Shown here: one piece after another, positions 27,144 through 35,996 of the stretch | Position numbering within the stretch: the stretch's first letter is position 1 | How the letters are laid out: each line of letters begins with the position of its first letter | DNA from: an uncultured Dialister sp. | GTDB taxonomy: Bacteria; Bacillota; Negativicutes; Veillonellales; Dialisteraceae | Length of the DNA: 64,000 bases | Assembly: GCA_902462205.1 (NCBI GenBank) | Contig: CABQAR010000007.1 | Coordinates: 13,206 to 77,205, forward strand | Direction of reading: 5' to 3' | Notes under the pieces: model-generated | Told to the model about the DNA's origin: nothing | The model's database searches: none | What the model saw: the letters and a program-made list of their open reading frames with translations, nothing else | Position numbers and translations under genes: made by a program

Positions 27144-28502
27144 ATGTCTGTTACCGACTTCCTCATAGACTTCTCCATCGCTTCCGTATTCATCCTCATC
27201 GGACAGATGCTGCGTGCCAAGGTAGGCTTCATCCAGAAATTCTTCATGCCCTCCGCCATGGTGGCCGGCATCCTCGCGCTGGCACTCCGCTACACCGACC
27301 TTCTTCCCTTCTCCAAGGGAATCGGAAGCTATGCAGGCACCCTTATCATCCTGATATTCGCAGCTGTCGGATTACAGGGCTTCGAACTCAGAAAGCAGGA
27401 CATGAAAGCGGAAATAGCCCGCCTCGGTTCCTATTTCTGCTATAAGACACTGGCGCAGACCATCCAGTTCAGCCTGCCCGTCATCTTCTCCATCCTTGTC
27501 ATCTCCTCCCTGTTTCCTGATATCAACTACGCTTTCGGGCTCCTTCTCGCCTCCGGCTTTTCCGGCGGGCACGGCACGGCTGCTGCGGTAGGTTCCTCCC
27601 TTGCACAGCTGGGCTTTGAAGATGCGAAAGACATCGGCATGACCTGCGCGACGGTCGGCATGCTTGCCGGCATCTTCGGAGGTCTCATCTTCACGAAACT
27701 GGCGGCTGCCAAAGGATACACAAGGTATATCAAAGACTTCTCCTACATTTCCGGCGACCTGCGCACCGGTCTGATCTCTAAAGAAAACCAGCAGTCCCTG
27801 GGAAACGAGACCATATCCTCCACGGCGCTCGACACGATCGCCTTCCACCTGTCCCTCCTACTGACCACCTCCGGTCTTGGCTGGGGTGCGGCCCGGCTCA
27901 TCAATAACGCCACGGGACTTGACCTGCCAAGCTACCTGCTGTCCTTCCTCATCGGCATCGCCATGTTCCTCCTGCTGAAACGGACACCGGCGCAGGGCTA
28001 TATCGACAACAGAGTCATCAGCCGCATCTCAGGAACAGCCACGGACTACCTCGTTTTCTTCGGCATCGCTTCCATCAAGATTCCGATCGTCCTGAAATAC
28101 GCAGTCCCTCTTTCCCTCCTCCTCCTCGTCGGTATGATTATCGTCATCTACATGCTCTGGACAGTAGGTCCGCAAATGAATAACGAAGCATGGTTCGAAC
28201 GTTCCCTCTTCGTTTACGGCTACTCCACCGGCGTTTTTGCCATCGGCTTCGTCCTGCTCCGTATCGTTGATCCGGAAAACCGCTCAAAAACACTGAACGA
28301 TACAGCGATCGTCGGCTCATTGAATACCCCGATCGAAATGTTCGCCTGGTCCTTCGGTCCTCTGATGCTCATGCACGACCAGCACTGGCTGTTCTGCGGC
28401 ATCTACCTCGCACTCACGATCGCCTGCTTCGTAGTATGCAGGATCTTCGGCTGGTGGTGGGGCGGACTCCCCAAAGCCCGTCCAGCCCTCGCGGAAAAAT
28501 AA
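27144..28502 (+). CDS. gltS: Na+/glutamate symporter GltS
   Basis: 452 aa, integral membrane with about ten or more spans. The N-terminal half has LIGQMLRAKVGFIQKFFMPSAMVAG and the reentrant-loop-like ASGFSGGHGTAAAVGSSL, typical of the ESS/GltS glutamate:Na+ symporters. Length is slightly above the about 400 aa of E. coli GltS. It would import glutamate (or a related dicarboxylate) in one operon with alanine dehydrogenase, fitting amino acid fermentation. Confidence 0.88.
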   Translation: MSVTDFLIDFSIASVFILIGQMLRAKVGFIQKFFMPSAMVAGILALALRYTDLLPFSKGIGSYAGTLIILIFAAVGLQGFELRKQDMKAEIARLGSYFCYKTLAQTIQFSLPVIFSILVISSLFPDINYAFGLLLASGFSGGHGTAAAVGSSLAQLGFEDAKDIGMTCATVGMLAGIFGGLIFTKLAAAKGYTRYIKDFSYISGDLRTGLISKENQQSLGNETISSTALDTIAFHLSLLLTTSGLGWGAARLINNATGLDLPSYLLSFLIGIAMFLLLKRTPAQGYIDNRVISRISGTATDYLVFFGIASIKIPIVLKYAVPLSLLLLVGMIIVIYMLWTVGPQMNNEAWFERSLFVYGYSTGVFAIGFVLLRIVDPENRSKTLNDTAIVGSLNTPIEMFAWSFGPLMLMHDQHWLFCGIYLALTIACFVVCRIFGWWWGGLPKARPALAEK

Positions 28503-28511
28503 TGAAACAAG

Positions 28512-28545
28512 AAAACCGATCCTTCAAGAAAACCGATCCTTCAAG
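28512..28545 (+). repeat. Perfect 17-bp tandem duplication of the terminator 5' arm
   Basis: AAAACCGATCCTTCAAG occurs twice back to back (28512-28528, 28529-28545), just upstream of the matching 3' arm of the gltS terminator. A like event is seen at 56537-56618. Confidence 0.9.
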
Positions 28546-28572
28546 GAACCTTCCCAAAGGATCGGTTTTTTC
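28529..28572 (+). terminator. Terminator of ald-gltS
   Basis: AAAACCGATCCTT...AAGGATCGGTTTT followed by TTC; either of two tandem 5' arms can pair with the single 3' arm. Confidence 0.88.
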
Positions 28573-28667
28573 TTTGTATTAGACAATAAATCCTCGCAAA
28601 CCACCATGAATACCAGCTAAAAAACTATCAACTAACAACTATCCCCCATTTTAGGGACACATTCATT

Positions 28668-28737
28668 CTCGTCCTCCCGGAGAGCATCACCCGTCAGTCT
28701 TCGACTGCCACCTCTTCTAAAGAAGAGGGCTTTTTTA
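28668..28737 (+). repeat. Three-hairpin module, copy A
   Basis: CCTCCCGGAG, CAGTCTTCGACTG and CTCTTCTAAAGAAGAG hairpins in a row, ending in GGGCTTTTTTA, which looks like a terminator. Its reverse complement recurs with few changes at 63541-63616. Confidence 0.75.
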
Positions 28738-28868
28738 TTTCCTATTCTTACCCATATCCTATGCCAGATCCTTCGCTCATCGTCTTATTTAGGATACACA
28801 GCTGCAAACATTCTATTCTTCCCACCGCTCGAGGATGACGGCAGATAAGAAATGCTATCGGTAAAAAG

Positions 28869-29319
28869 CTTTTGCCCGTCATTCTTGAATGGAGCGATGA
28901 CAAGCGAACGATTTCTGAAGGAATGAAATGACGCACAAAAATCTGTGAGACACCATACCCTACTAACGGGAGCGGTAAGAATCTGGGCAACGGTTACAGT
29001 TTCTAAATACTATTCCCATGCTTCCACCGCACACGGGGGAAGTACTACCGTATGGCAGGGATAGGGGCAAGTATGCGTATACAAATTTTCCTCACTGCCC
29101 CAACTTGACCCTATCGTCAGCGTTGCTGACACTTCCCCTGTCATTCAGGGGAAGCTTTCTTGTTCACCATTTAATGCCATTCCTCTCTGCCAAATCCTTA
29201 CCGCGCCCTTCTGTCGGGTATGGCGTTTCAGACACTTTTACAGCGTCGCTTCCCTCCTCGAAAAGTGCTTCACTTGTCATCATTCCGCTACGCTCCATTC
29301 GAGGATGACGGCAAACAAG
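28869..29319 (-). mobile_element. MITE-like repeat unit in island A
   Basis: About 450 bp bounded by imperfect inverted ends: CTTTTGCCCGTCATTCTTGAA on the left and TTCGAGGATGACGGCAAACAAG on the right. The right 250 bp is the reverse complement of the units at 62774-63138 and 63166-63500 with scattered differences. The left part (28930-28985) carries an inverted, diverged version of the ACGCCATACCC...GGGAGCGGTAAG segment. No transposase is present. Confidence 0.65.
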
Positions 29320-29478
29320 GAAACTGACTATTGACATCTGATTTCTGACTACTGACTACTGACTCCTCGTCGCTTCATTACTCTGTCGCGGCGCACCACA
29401 ATTCCTAATTCCTCATTCCAAATTCCTAATTTATTATGATTCCTCATTTCTTACCGTTTCTCAAAGTTTTTGGGCATG

Positions 29479-29509
29479 AAAAAAACACAGGCGTATGCCT
29501 GTGTTTTTC
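29479..29509 (-). terminator. Terminator of the ffh-trmD-yebC operon
   Basis: Minus-strand AAAACACAGGC-ATAC-GCCTGTGTTTTTTT, 12 nt after the yebC stop. Confidence 0.9.
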
Positions 29510-29520
29510 TTTTTATTCCA

Positions 29521-30255
29521 TTATTCCATATCTTCCGGAAGGTCTGCGTTGGTGTACACGTCCTGTACGTCGTCCAGTTCTTCCAGTTCGTTTGTCAGCT
29601 TGGACATGGTTTCTGCCGCGTCACCGGTCAGTGCGACGGTGTTGTCGGGAACCATTGTGACTTCGGAGGCTTCTACTTCGATGCCTTCTTTTTCCAGTGC
29701 TTCGGAAACGGTCAGAAAGTCTTCGGGCGCCGTTGTGATTTCAAAGCTGTCGCCTTCGGTGGATACGTCTTCTGCGCCTGCGTCAAGGGCAAGCATCATG
29801 ATGGTATCTTCGTCGGTAGCTTCTTTGCTTACGACGATCATTCCTTTTTTCTTGAACATCCACGCTACGCAGCCGGGGGTTCCGATGCTGCCGCCGTGAT
29901 GGGTGAAGGCGTGGCGGACGTCTGCGGCCGCCCTGTTCCTGTTGTCTGTGTTGCATTCGACAATGACAGCGGCGCCGCCAGGGCCGTAGCCTTCATAGGT
30001 GATTTCGTCGAAGCCCGCGCCGGAAGCAGCGCCTACTCCTTTGGCGATGGCTCTCTGGATATTGTCTTTCGGCACGTTATTCTGTTTGGCTTTTGTCAAA
30101 GCCAGTTTCAAACGCATGTTTCCGACAGGGTCACCGCCGCCCATGCGGGCTGCTATGGTGATTTCCTTGGAAATCTTTGTGGTAATTTTTGCGCGGATGG
30201 CATCTGTTTTGCCTTTTTTACGCTTAATATTTTCCCACTTGGAATGTCCGGACAT
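29521..30255 (-). CDS. yebC: YebC/PmpR-family protein
   Basis: 244 aa. N terminus SGHSKWENIKRKKGKTDAIRAK and the TKAKQNNVPKDNIQRAIAKG region are diagnostic. YebC proteins are described as DNA-binding regulators and more recently as ribosome-associated translation factors; which applies here is not readable. Start preceded by GAGGGGAAATAATT. Two nt after the SPOUT methyltransferase gene, so last gene of the long ylxM-yebC operon. Confidence 0.95.
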   Translation of the reverse strand: MSGHSKWENIKRKKGKTDAIRAKITTKISKEITIAARMGGGDPVGNMRLKLALTKAKQNNVPKDNIQRAIAKGVGAASGAGFDEITYEGYGPGGAAVIVECNTDNRNRAAADVRHAFTHHGGSIGTPGCVAWMFKKKGMIVVSKEATDEDTIMMLALDAGAEDVSTEGDSFEITTAPEDFLTVSEALEKEGIEVEASEVTMVPDNTVALTGDAAETMSKLTNELEELDDVQDVYTNADLPEDME

Positions 30256-30257
30256 AA

Positions 30258-30842
30258 TTATTTCCCCTCCTCTTTATTCCACCAGGGTTCGCCCAGAAGG
30301 CGGTCAAGGATTATGGCAACGGCACTTCTCACGCAGAGGTGGTTGTATTTGCCGGCGCCATAGATAGGTTCTACGATATAGTCAAACTGCTTCATCATTT
30401 CTTTGGTCATGCCGAAGCCTGTGCCGAAGAGGATGAAGACAGGTTTTTCTTCCTCGTGGATTTTCCTGCGCATTTCTGTGTAGGATACGGTATTGGGATA
30501 CACGCGCGCATCGGTCGTCACAATCGCCGGTTTTTCGCCGCATTCTTTTTCTATCTGCGCGATGGCTTCTTCCAGGGACGGCACGAGCGCCGTTTCTTCG
30601 AAGGCTTCTTTCCGGTTCGGATTGTAGCGGACTCCGCCGCCTGTTTTCCAATGGTTCATGATGCGCGATGCCATTTCTCTCTGGCTCTCGATGGGGTGGA
30701 TGATGAAATAGGTACGCACGTCATAAGTTTTCGCACTGCGGGCTATGTCATGGAGGTCATAATTGGTGAGGGCCGTCGTGACGACTTCCATGTGTTTATT
30801 GTAGATCGGATAATGAACGAGCCCTATATAAACAGGTGCCAT
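30258..30842 (-). CDS. SPOUT-family RNA methyltransferase (TM1570/PF09936-like)
   Basis: 194 aa from the ATG at 30842, whose first base overlaps the trmD stop (TAATG), with AAGGAGG upstream. PVYIGLVHYPIYNKHMEVVTTALTNYDLHDIARSAKTY and the C-terminal LFGTGFGMTKE...GAGKYNHLCVRSAVAIILDRLLG fit the small SPOUT methyltransferases often encoded next to trmD, with the knot region binding S-adenosylmethionine. The RNA target is unknown. Confidence 0.85.
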   Translation of the reverse strand: MAPVYIGLVHYPIYNKHMEVVTTALTNYDLHDIARSAKTYDVRTYFIIHPIESQREMASRIMNHWKTGGGVRYNPNRKEAFEETALVPSLEEAIAQIEKECGEKPAIVTTDARVYPNTVSYTEMRRKIHEEEKPVFILFGTGFGMTKEMMKQFDYIVEPIYGAGKYNHLCVRSAVAIILDRLLGEPWWNKEEGK

Positions 30843-31585
30843 TATTCCTCCTTTTCCGCAAGTATTTCTGCCATTATTCTTTTGTCTTCCGGCGTCATCT
30901 TCAGTTTCGCCAGAAGGTCCGGCCTGTTTGCGAGCGTGCGTTTCAGTGCTTCTTTCCGCCGCCATCTGGCGATATTCGCATGATGGCCGCTCATGAGGAC
31001 TTCCGGCACTTTCCAGCCGTTGTATTCCGCCGGTTTCGTATACTGGGGGTATTCCAGTATCGGTTCATAAAAGGAGTCTCCTGCCGCGCTTCCCGCATCG
31101 CCAAGGACGCCGGGAACCATTCTTGATACCGCGTCGGCAATGACCATCGCTCCCAGCTCTCCGCCGGTCAGGACGTAATCGCCGATGGAAATCAGTTCGT
31201 CCGCCAGATATTGTTCCACCCGGTGGTCCACGCCCTCGTAGTGGCCGCAGATCAGGACGAGGTGGTCGTACTCGCGGTACAGTTCTTTCGCCTTGTCCTG
31301 CGTGAAGGGCCGGCCTGCGGGAGAGAGGAATATGACTCTGTCCTTCGGGCCTTTTTCAGGCAGTACATGGCGGCAGGCTTCGAAAAGCGGTCCGCACTGC
31401 ATGAGCATCCCAGCACCGCCGCCGTAAATGGTATCATCCACCTGGCGGTGTTTGTTGTGGGAAAATTCCCGCGGATCGGTTACCGCCATATCGATCAGCC
31501 CGGCTTCCAGCGCACGTTTGATCATGCTCTGGCGGAAAAAAGCTTCTATGAACTCAGGAAATAAGGATAAAATATCTATTTTCAT
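30842..31585 (-). CDS. trmD: tRNA (guanine-N1-)-methyltransferase TrmD
   Basis: 247 aa. Start at the ATG at 31585, 2 nt after the rimM stop; an upstream ATG at 31597 lies inside rimM. MKIDILSLFPEFIEAFFRQSMIKRA, the knot motifs LICGHYEGVDHRV and ISIGDYVLTGGELGAMVI, and the C-terminal YNGWKVPEVLMSGHHANI are characteristic. It makes m1G37 in tRNAs to prevent frameshifting. Confidence 0.97.
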   Translation of the reverse strand: MKIDILSLFPEFIEAFFRQSMIKRALEAGLIDMAVTDPREFSHNKHRQVDDTIYGGGAGMLMQCGPLFEACRHVLPEKGPKDRVIFLSPAGRPFTQDKAKELYREYDHLVLICGHYEGVDHRVEQYLADELISIGDYVLTGGELGAMVIADAVSRMVPGVLGDAGSAAGDSFYEPILEYPQYTKPAEYNGWKVPEVLMSGHHANIARWRRKEALKRTLANRPDLLAKLKMTPEDKRIMAEILAEKEE

Positions 31586-31587
31586 AT

Positions 31588-32085
31588 TTATTCCCATTCC
31601 GGCAAATGCACCGTCATTTCTCCTTTTTCTGTATCGACAGAAAGGATGCATGACGATATGGCAGGCAGTAATATTTCCTTCCCGTCCGATGCCTGCACGC
31701 TATACACGTTGTTGGCACCGGTTTCGATGATTTCCTTCAGGTTTCCCACCGGCTCGCCCGTATCAGAGATGACCGCAAGTCCGATTAATTGGAAATAGTA
31801 GTATTCCCCTTTCGGAAGCTCCGGCAATTCCCGCACGGGTATGCTGACCTCCTCACCGATGAGCCGCTCAGCCGCATTCCGGTCTTCTATCCCTTCCACA
31901 TGAAGGATATATATATTCTTATGGGGACGGGAAGACAGTACCTTGTACGAGCCAGCGCCGATCCGGAGGTTTTTCAGTGCTTTGAATATCTGAGGCCGTT
32001 CCGTATCGGGAAGAATACGCAAATCACCCCGCACACCATGCGGGGCAACCATTCGGCCGACGACAATATATTCGTCAGGATTCAT
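31588..32085 (-). CDS. rimM: Ribosome maturation factor RimM
   Basis: 165 aa from the ATG at 32085, 1 nt after the ylqD stop and just before the conserved DEYIVVGRMVAPHGVRGDLRI. An in-frame TTG at 32124 with GGAG 6 nt upstream would add 13 residues and overlap ylqD; its use cannot be excluded. N-terminal RimM beta-barrel and C-terminal PRC-barrel (GEYYYFQLIGLAV...LLPAI). It helps 30S head assembly with S19. Confidence 0.93.
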   Translation of the reverse strand: MNPDEYIVVGRMVAPHGVRGDLRILPDTERPQIFKALKNLRIGAGSYKVLSSRPHKNIYILHVEGIEDRNAAERLIGEEVSIPVRELPELPKGEYYYFQLIGLAVISDTGEPVGNLKEIIETGANNVYSVQASDGKEILLPAISSCILSVDTEKGEMTVHLPEWE

Positions 32086-32086
32086 A

Positions 32087-32494
32087 TCATTCACGGAAAG
32101 CGATAATTTTTCCGTCTTCGACAAGGATTTCTCCGCCGGTCACCGTATTCATGTCGTCACCGACATGGAGGGTGATGATGCGGTTCAGTGGCTGGCGGGG
32201 CAGTTCTGCTCCGATTGTCAGCTTTTCCAGATGTTCCTTGTCAGCAGTCAGTTTTTCCTTGACCTGCATCATTTGTGCCCGCTGGGCATCAATCTGTGCA
32301 CGGAGGGGAGCCACTGCCTGCATGTTGATTTTTGCCTGTTCAGCCAATTTCGCTTTCGCTTCGAATTCAAGCTGCGTCATATCATTCTCCACGCTCTTGA
32401 TATTCTGGTTGATCTGATTCAGCAATGTTGTTTTCAGGGCTTCTGTCAGCTTGGACTTCACAGCGACAGGAACCAGAACCTGGATTTCTTCCAT
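32087..32494 (-). CDS. ylqD: YlqD-family protein
   Basis: 135 aa from the ATG at 32494 (GAGAGGTG upstream). Largely a coiled coil (about 20-95, QINQNIKSVENDMTQLEFEAKAKLAEQAK) followed by a short beta domain (RIITLHVGDDMNTVTGGEILVEDGKII). YlqD proteins are encoded at this place between khpA and rimM in many Firmicutes; function unknown. Confidence 0.85.
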   Translation of the reverse strand: MEEIQVLVPVAVKSKLTEALKTTLLNQINQNIKSVENDMTQLEFEAKAKLAEQAKINMQAVAPLRAQIDAQRAQMMQVKEKLTADKEHLEKLTIGAELPRQPLNRIITLHVGDDMNTVTGGEILVEDGKIIAFRE

Positions 32495-32505
32495 TAGGGC
32501 ACCTC

Positions 32506-32733
32506 TCAAAGAATATCGACAGCGACTTTTTTGTTTTCCTTCAAAGCCCCTGCCTTTACAACTGTGCGGATTGCATTAGCGATACGGCCTTTTCTGCCGA
32601 TGACCTTCCCCATGTCCTCAGGAGCGACCCGGATCTGGTAGATTTCGAGCGTTCCTTTCTGGACAACAGTTACAGAGACAGCGTCGGGGTTCTTTACGAG
32701 AGCCCGGGTGATATTTTCCACCAATTCTTTCAT
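32506..32733 (-). CDS. khpA: KH-domain RNA-binding protein KhpA
   Basis: 75 aa from the ATG at 32733 (GGGAGGC upstream). A single type II KH domain with GxxG loop IGRKGRIANAIRTVV. KhpA with KhpB binds RNA and influences cell elongation and division in Gram-positive bacteria. Position between rpsP and ylqD is the conserved one. Confidence 0.95.
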   Translation of the reverse strand: MKELVENITRALVKNPDAVSVTVVQKGTLEIYQIRVAPEDMGKVIGRKGRIANAIRTVVKAGALKENKKVAVDIL

Positions 32734-32746
32734 AGCGGCGCCTCCC

Positions 32747-33010
32747 TTATTTCTTTGCTTCAGCAAACTTTGCCAGGATGCCGTTCTTCTTCAGAAGATT
32801 GCGGACAGTATCGGTCGGCTGTGCACCTTTTCCAAGCCAGGACAGGATTTCTTCTTCGTTCAGCTTGACAGGGGCATCCAGCTTAGCCGGATCATACCAG
32901 CCAACGGTAGCAACCGGAGTACCGTTACGGGCTTCCTTGGAGTCAATAACAACTACACGGTAGAAAGGGTTCTTCTTTGCGCCCAGACGGGTCAGACGAA
33001 TCTTTAACAT
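32747..33010 (-). CDS. rpsP: 30S ribosomal protein S16
   Basis: 87 aa. MLKIRLTRLGAKKNPFYRVVV is the invariant start of bS16; AAGGAGGTG lies 5 nt upstream. The gap of about 107 nt to ffh is the largest inside the operon. Confidence 0.98.
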   Translation of the reverse strand: MLKIRLTRLGAKKNPFYRVVVIDSKEARNGTPVATVGWYDPAKLDAPVKLNEEEILSWLGKGAQPTDTVRNLLKKNGILAKFAEAKK

Positions 33011-33117
33011 AATTTCACCTCCTTGAAATCATATATGTGTTTTTGCCAAAATTTATGAAATAAATGGCCCGCCCGATTGTACGAACCGGCCAGTATTTCC
33101 CTTGTGGGAATCAATAT

Positions 33118-34491
33118 TTACCGGAACATGCCGGGGAATCCGCCGAAACCGCCCAAGCCTCCGAGTCCGCCTGTCGGGGGCTTCATCTTTTTCCCCTTCA
33201 GCTTCTTCATCTGCTTCTGCATTTCCTTGAACTGCTTCATCATGCGGTTCACGTCCTGTATCTTCACGCCGGAGCCGTCAGCGATGCGCTTTCTCCGGCT
33301 TCCGTTCAGCAGATCGATATTCGCTCTTTCTGCCGGCGTCATGGAAAGGATGATGGCTTCTATATGCTTGATTTCCTTCCCGTTCAGGTCGATATCTTTT
33401 AACTGGTCCTTATATTTCCCCATCCCCGGTATCATGCTTAAAATGCCGGACATGGAGCCGAGTTTCTGTATCTGTTTCAGCTGTTTCAGGAAATCGTCCA
33501 GAGAGAATTCGCCTTTCTGGATTTTCTTGGCGCCCTCTTTCAGGGTATCCTGGTCCATATTCCTTTGGGCCTGTTCAAACAGGGATTCCAGATCGCCCAG
33601 ATCGAGGATCCTCCCTGCCATGCGGTCAGGATGGAAATCCTCCAGCCCGCCATCCAGCTTTTCACTGACACCGATGAGCTTGATCGGCTTACCTGTGACG
33701 GTCTTGATCGAAAGCGCCGCGCCGCCGCGGGCATCGCCGTCCATCTTCGTCAGGATCGTGCCGTCAATTCCCAGATTCTCATCGAAAGCTTTCGCCGTCG
33801 TGACCGCGTCCTGCCCCGTCATGGAGTCAAGGACGAGCAGTATCTCATGGGGATGGACTTCCGCCTTGATATTCCGCAGCTCCGCCATCAGCTTTTCATC
33901 AATCGTCAGACGGCCTGCCGTATCCAGAATCACGACATCCCTGTTATAGGATTTCGCCGTATCCACCGCATACTGCGCGATGTGGACGGGATCCACGTTC
34001 GGAGGCATGCGGTACACAGGCACATCGACCTGTTCCCCCAGAACTTCCAGCTGCTTGATCGCCGCCGGACGATAAACGTCGCAGGCTGCCAGCAGGGGCC
34101 GCTTGCCGCGTTTCTTCAGCATCAGAGCCAGTTTGCCTGCCGTCGTCGTTTTGCCGGCGCCCTGCAGGCCCACGAGCATGATCACCGTCATACCGGTGGA
34201 CGACATCGTGATTTTGCTCTGCGTGCCGCCCAAAAGCTCCGTCAGTTCATCACGGACGATCTTGATGACCGTCTGATCCGGCTTCAGGCTGCCGAACACA
34301 TCCTCGCCGATGGCCTTTTCACGGACCTGCGCGATAAAATCCTTAGCGACCTTGAAATTGACATCCGCTTCCAGAAGGGCGCGCCGTACCTCGCGGAGCG
34401 CGCTGTCTATATCATTCTCGGAAAGCTTGCCTTTCCCTCGGAGATCCTTAAACGCAGACTGCAGCTTGTCACCTAAATTTTCAAAAGGCAT
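33118..34491 (-). CDS. ffh: Signal recognition particle protein Ffh
   Basis: 457 aa. N domain, then GTPase G domain with G1 GLQGAGKTTTAGKLA (about 108-122), DTAGRL and TKMDGDARGGAAL, then the Met-rich M domain (MNRMMKQFKEMQKQMKKLKGKKM) and a Gly-rich tail GGLGGFGGFPGMF. It recognises signal sequences on nascent chains with 4.5S RNA and FtsY. Preceded by ylxM with a 9-nt gap. Confidence 0.98.
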   Translation of the reverse strand: MPFENLGDKLQSAFKDLRGKGKLSENDIDSALREVRRALLEADVNFKVAKDFIAQVREKAIGEDVFGSLKPDQTVIKIVRDELTELLGGTQSKITMSSTGMTVIMLVGLQGAGKTTTAGKLALMLKKRGKRPLLAACDVYRPAAIKQLEVLGEQVDVPVYRMPPNVDPVHIAQYAVDTAKSYNRDVVILDTAGRLTIDEKLMAELRNIKAEVHPHEILLVLDSMTGQDAVTTAKAFDENLGIDGTILTKMDGDARGGAALSIKTVTGKPIKLIGVSEKLDGGLEDFHPDRMAGRILDLGDLESLFEQAQRNMDQDTLKEGAKKIQKGEFSLDDFLKQLKQIQKLGSMSGILSMIPGMGKYKDQLKDIDLNGKEIKHIEAIILSMTPAERANIDLLNGSRRKRIADGSGVKIQDVNRMMKQFKEMQKQMKKLKGKKMKPPTGGLGGLGGFGGFPGMFR

Positions 34492-34500
34492 CTATCCACC

Positions 34501-34824
34501 TCAATCTGTCAATACCTTCAACAACGGCGCCGCTTTTTCCGCCGCATCGGAAGGAATGAGCCCCAAAAGGGAATGAACCGCCTCCATCCGCTTCAGCTTC
34601 GCCTCCGCTAGATGAAGAGCCGCCTCATACGCCTCCAGCTGCTCCTCCCCGTGCCGCATCGCATCATGCACCGCCTGCCGGGAAATATGGAAATAATCAG
34701 CAATCTCAGCCAACGTGAGATTTTCATTATAATAAAGCTCAAGGCATTCCCGCTGCCGAGGCGTCAGTAACGCCCCGTAATAATCAAGCAGCTCGCCTTT
34801 TTGTACGATATTTTCTAAAGACAT
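34501..34824 (-). CDS. ylxM: YlxM/p13-type HTH regulatory protein
   Basis: 107 aa. A sigma-70 region-4-like HTH, LLTPRQRECLELYYNENLTLAEIADYFHISRQAVHDAMR, is the YlxM signature. It is regularly encoded before ffh and is thought to influence SRP function. First gene of the operon, driven by the consensus promoter at 34845-34873. Confidence 0.95.
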   Translation of the reverse strand: MSLENIVQKGELLDYYGALLTPRQRECLELYYNENLTLAEIADYFHISRQAVHDAMRHGEEQLEAYEAALHLAEAKLKRMEAVHSLLGLIPSDAAEKAAPLLKVLTD

Positions 34825-34844
34825 AACATCACCATGCCTGAATG

Positions 34845-34873
34845 ATTATATATGAAATAAAGCCCTCTGTCAA
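34845..34873 (-). promoter_or_regulatory. Consensus sigma-A promoter of ylxM-ffh operon
   Basis: Minus strand TTGACA (34873-34868), 17-bp spacer, TATAAT (34850-34845): both hexamers perfect; 20 nt before the ylxM ATG. The remaining intergenic DNA to 35032 shows nothing else I can name. Confidence 0.92.
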
Positions 34874-35032
34874 GGAAAAATGCTTTACAACGGCATTTCA
34901 AAATTACTTTCATTTCAGAAAACGAAAACCACCGCTGCCCATAAATAGTTCCGCGAGTACATATTTCCTGTCGTGAGCGTTAATAAAAATGAATGGACAT
35001 GATAAACAGCCCTTCTCCTGATTTTAAAATGT

Positions 35033-35070
35033 AAAAAACACGGACCGATTTCAAACCAGTCCGTGTTTTT
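35033..35070 (-). terminator. Terminator of cbiMNQO
   Basis: Minus-strand AAAACACGGAC...GTCCGTGTTTTTT hairpin, about 57 nt past the cbiO stop. Confidence 0.88.
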
Positions 35071-35126
35071 CTGTAATCTCTTCCATCAGGAAACTCTCTA
35101 TTCAGATGGAAAACCGCTCCGATCCC

Positions 35127-35969
35127 TTATACGGATCCCCCATTGAGCAGTTTCCTTAAATCAGAGACATCTTTCGGATATCCGTCATTTTCTTTTATGA
35201 TATTTTTTTCTGCCAAAATGTCCCGTACTTCCAGCATGGTCGGCTTTCTCAGGTTCGCCTGATCCAAGATTTCTTCCCTCCGGAAAACTTCTTCCGGCGT
35301 GCCGTCCGCTATGATCTGTCCGTCGCTGAATACGACGATCCTCTGCGCCCAGCGATAGGCGAAGTCCAAATCATGGGTGGAGATCAGCATGGTTTTTCCC
35401 TGGGCGGACAGTTTCGCCAGCACTTCTTCCAGCGCCATCGCATTGACAGGGTCGAGCGCCGCGGTCGGCTCATCAAAAATAATGACTTCCGAATGCATGG
35501 CGATGATATCGGCAATGGAAACTCTTTTTTTCTCTCCTCCGGAAAGATAATGGGGCGCCCTGTCCTTGAAATCCAGAATATTCATGTATTCCAGCGCTTC
35601 ATTGACCCGGCTCATCACTTCTTCTTTGGGAAGGCGCAGATTCATCGGGCCGAAGCTGACTTCTCCCATGACCGTGGTCGCTATGATCTGGTTATCCGCA
35701 TCCTGGAATACGATTCCGATTCCCCGGCGGAGCTCCATCAGGTCTTTTTTCTCCCGCGTCATTTTTTTGCCGCGGAAATAAATTTCGCCCGCATCAGGTT
35801 CCAGCACGCCGTTCAGGTTGAGGAAAAAGGTGGACTTTCCTGCACCGTTCGTTCCGATGACGGCCACACGCTGTCCTTCTTCTATGTCAACACTGATTCC
35901 TTTCAGGATTTCCCGCTCACCGCCGTAAGAATAGCGCAAATCGCGGACGCTTACGATATTATTTCCCAC
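35127..35969 (-). CDS. cbiO: Energy-coupling ABC ATPase CbiO
   Basis: 280 aa. Walker A GTNGAGKST near 38-46, Q-loop FQDADNQI, signature YLSGGEKKRVSIA, Walker B VIIFDEPTAALD and H-loop STHDLDFA. ATPase of a group I ECF-type metal importer. Fourth gene of the cbiM-N-Q-O order; 27 nt after cbiQ. Confidence 0.93.
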   Translation of the reverse strand: MGNNIVSVRDLRYSYGGEREILKGISVDIEEGQRVAVIGTNGAGKSTFFLNLNGVLEPDAGEIYFRGKKMTREKKDLMELRRGIGIVFQDADNQIIATTVMGEVSFGPMNLRLPKEEVMSRVNEALEYMNILDFKDRAPHYLSGGEKKRVSIADIIAMHSEVIIFDEPTAALDPVNAMALEEVLAKLSAQGKTMLISTHDLDFAYRWAQRIVVFSDGQIIADGTPEEVFRREEILDQANLRKPTMLEVRDILAEKNIIKENDGYPKDVSDLRKLLNGGSV

Positions 35970-35996
35970 AGATATACTCCTTCTCCAGCTACGGGA

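Larger units (their letters stand above)
28600..29370. repeat. Repeat island A (non-coding, composite)
   Basis: About 770 bp between convergent gltS and yebC without a credible gene. In order: degenerate CTATCAACTAACAACTATC heptamer-like DNA (28626-28644), a string of three small hairpins (28668-28737), the motif TCGAGGATGACGGCA (28830-28844), a MITE-like unit (28869-29319) and TGACTAC heptamers (about 29346-29365). The same components occur in opposite orientation in island B (62.58-63.7 kb). Confidence 0.8.
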
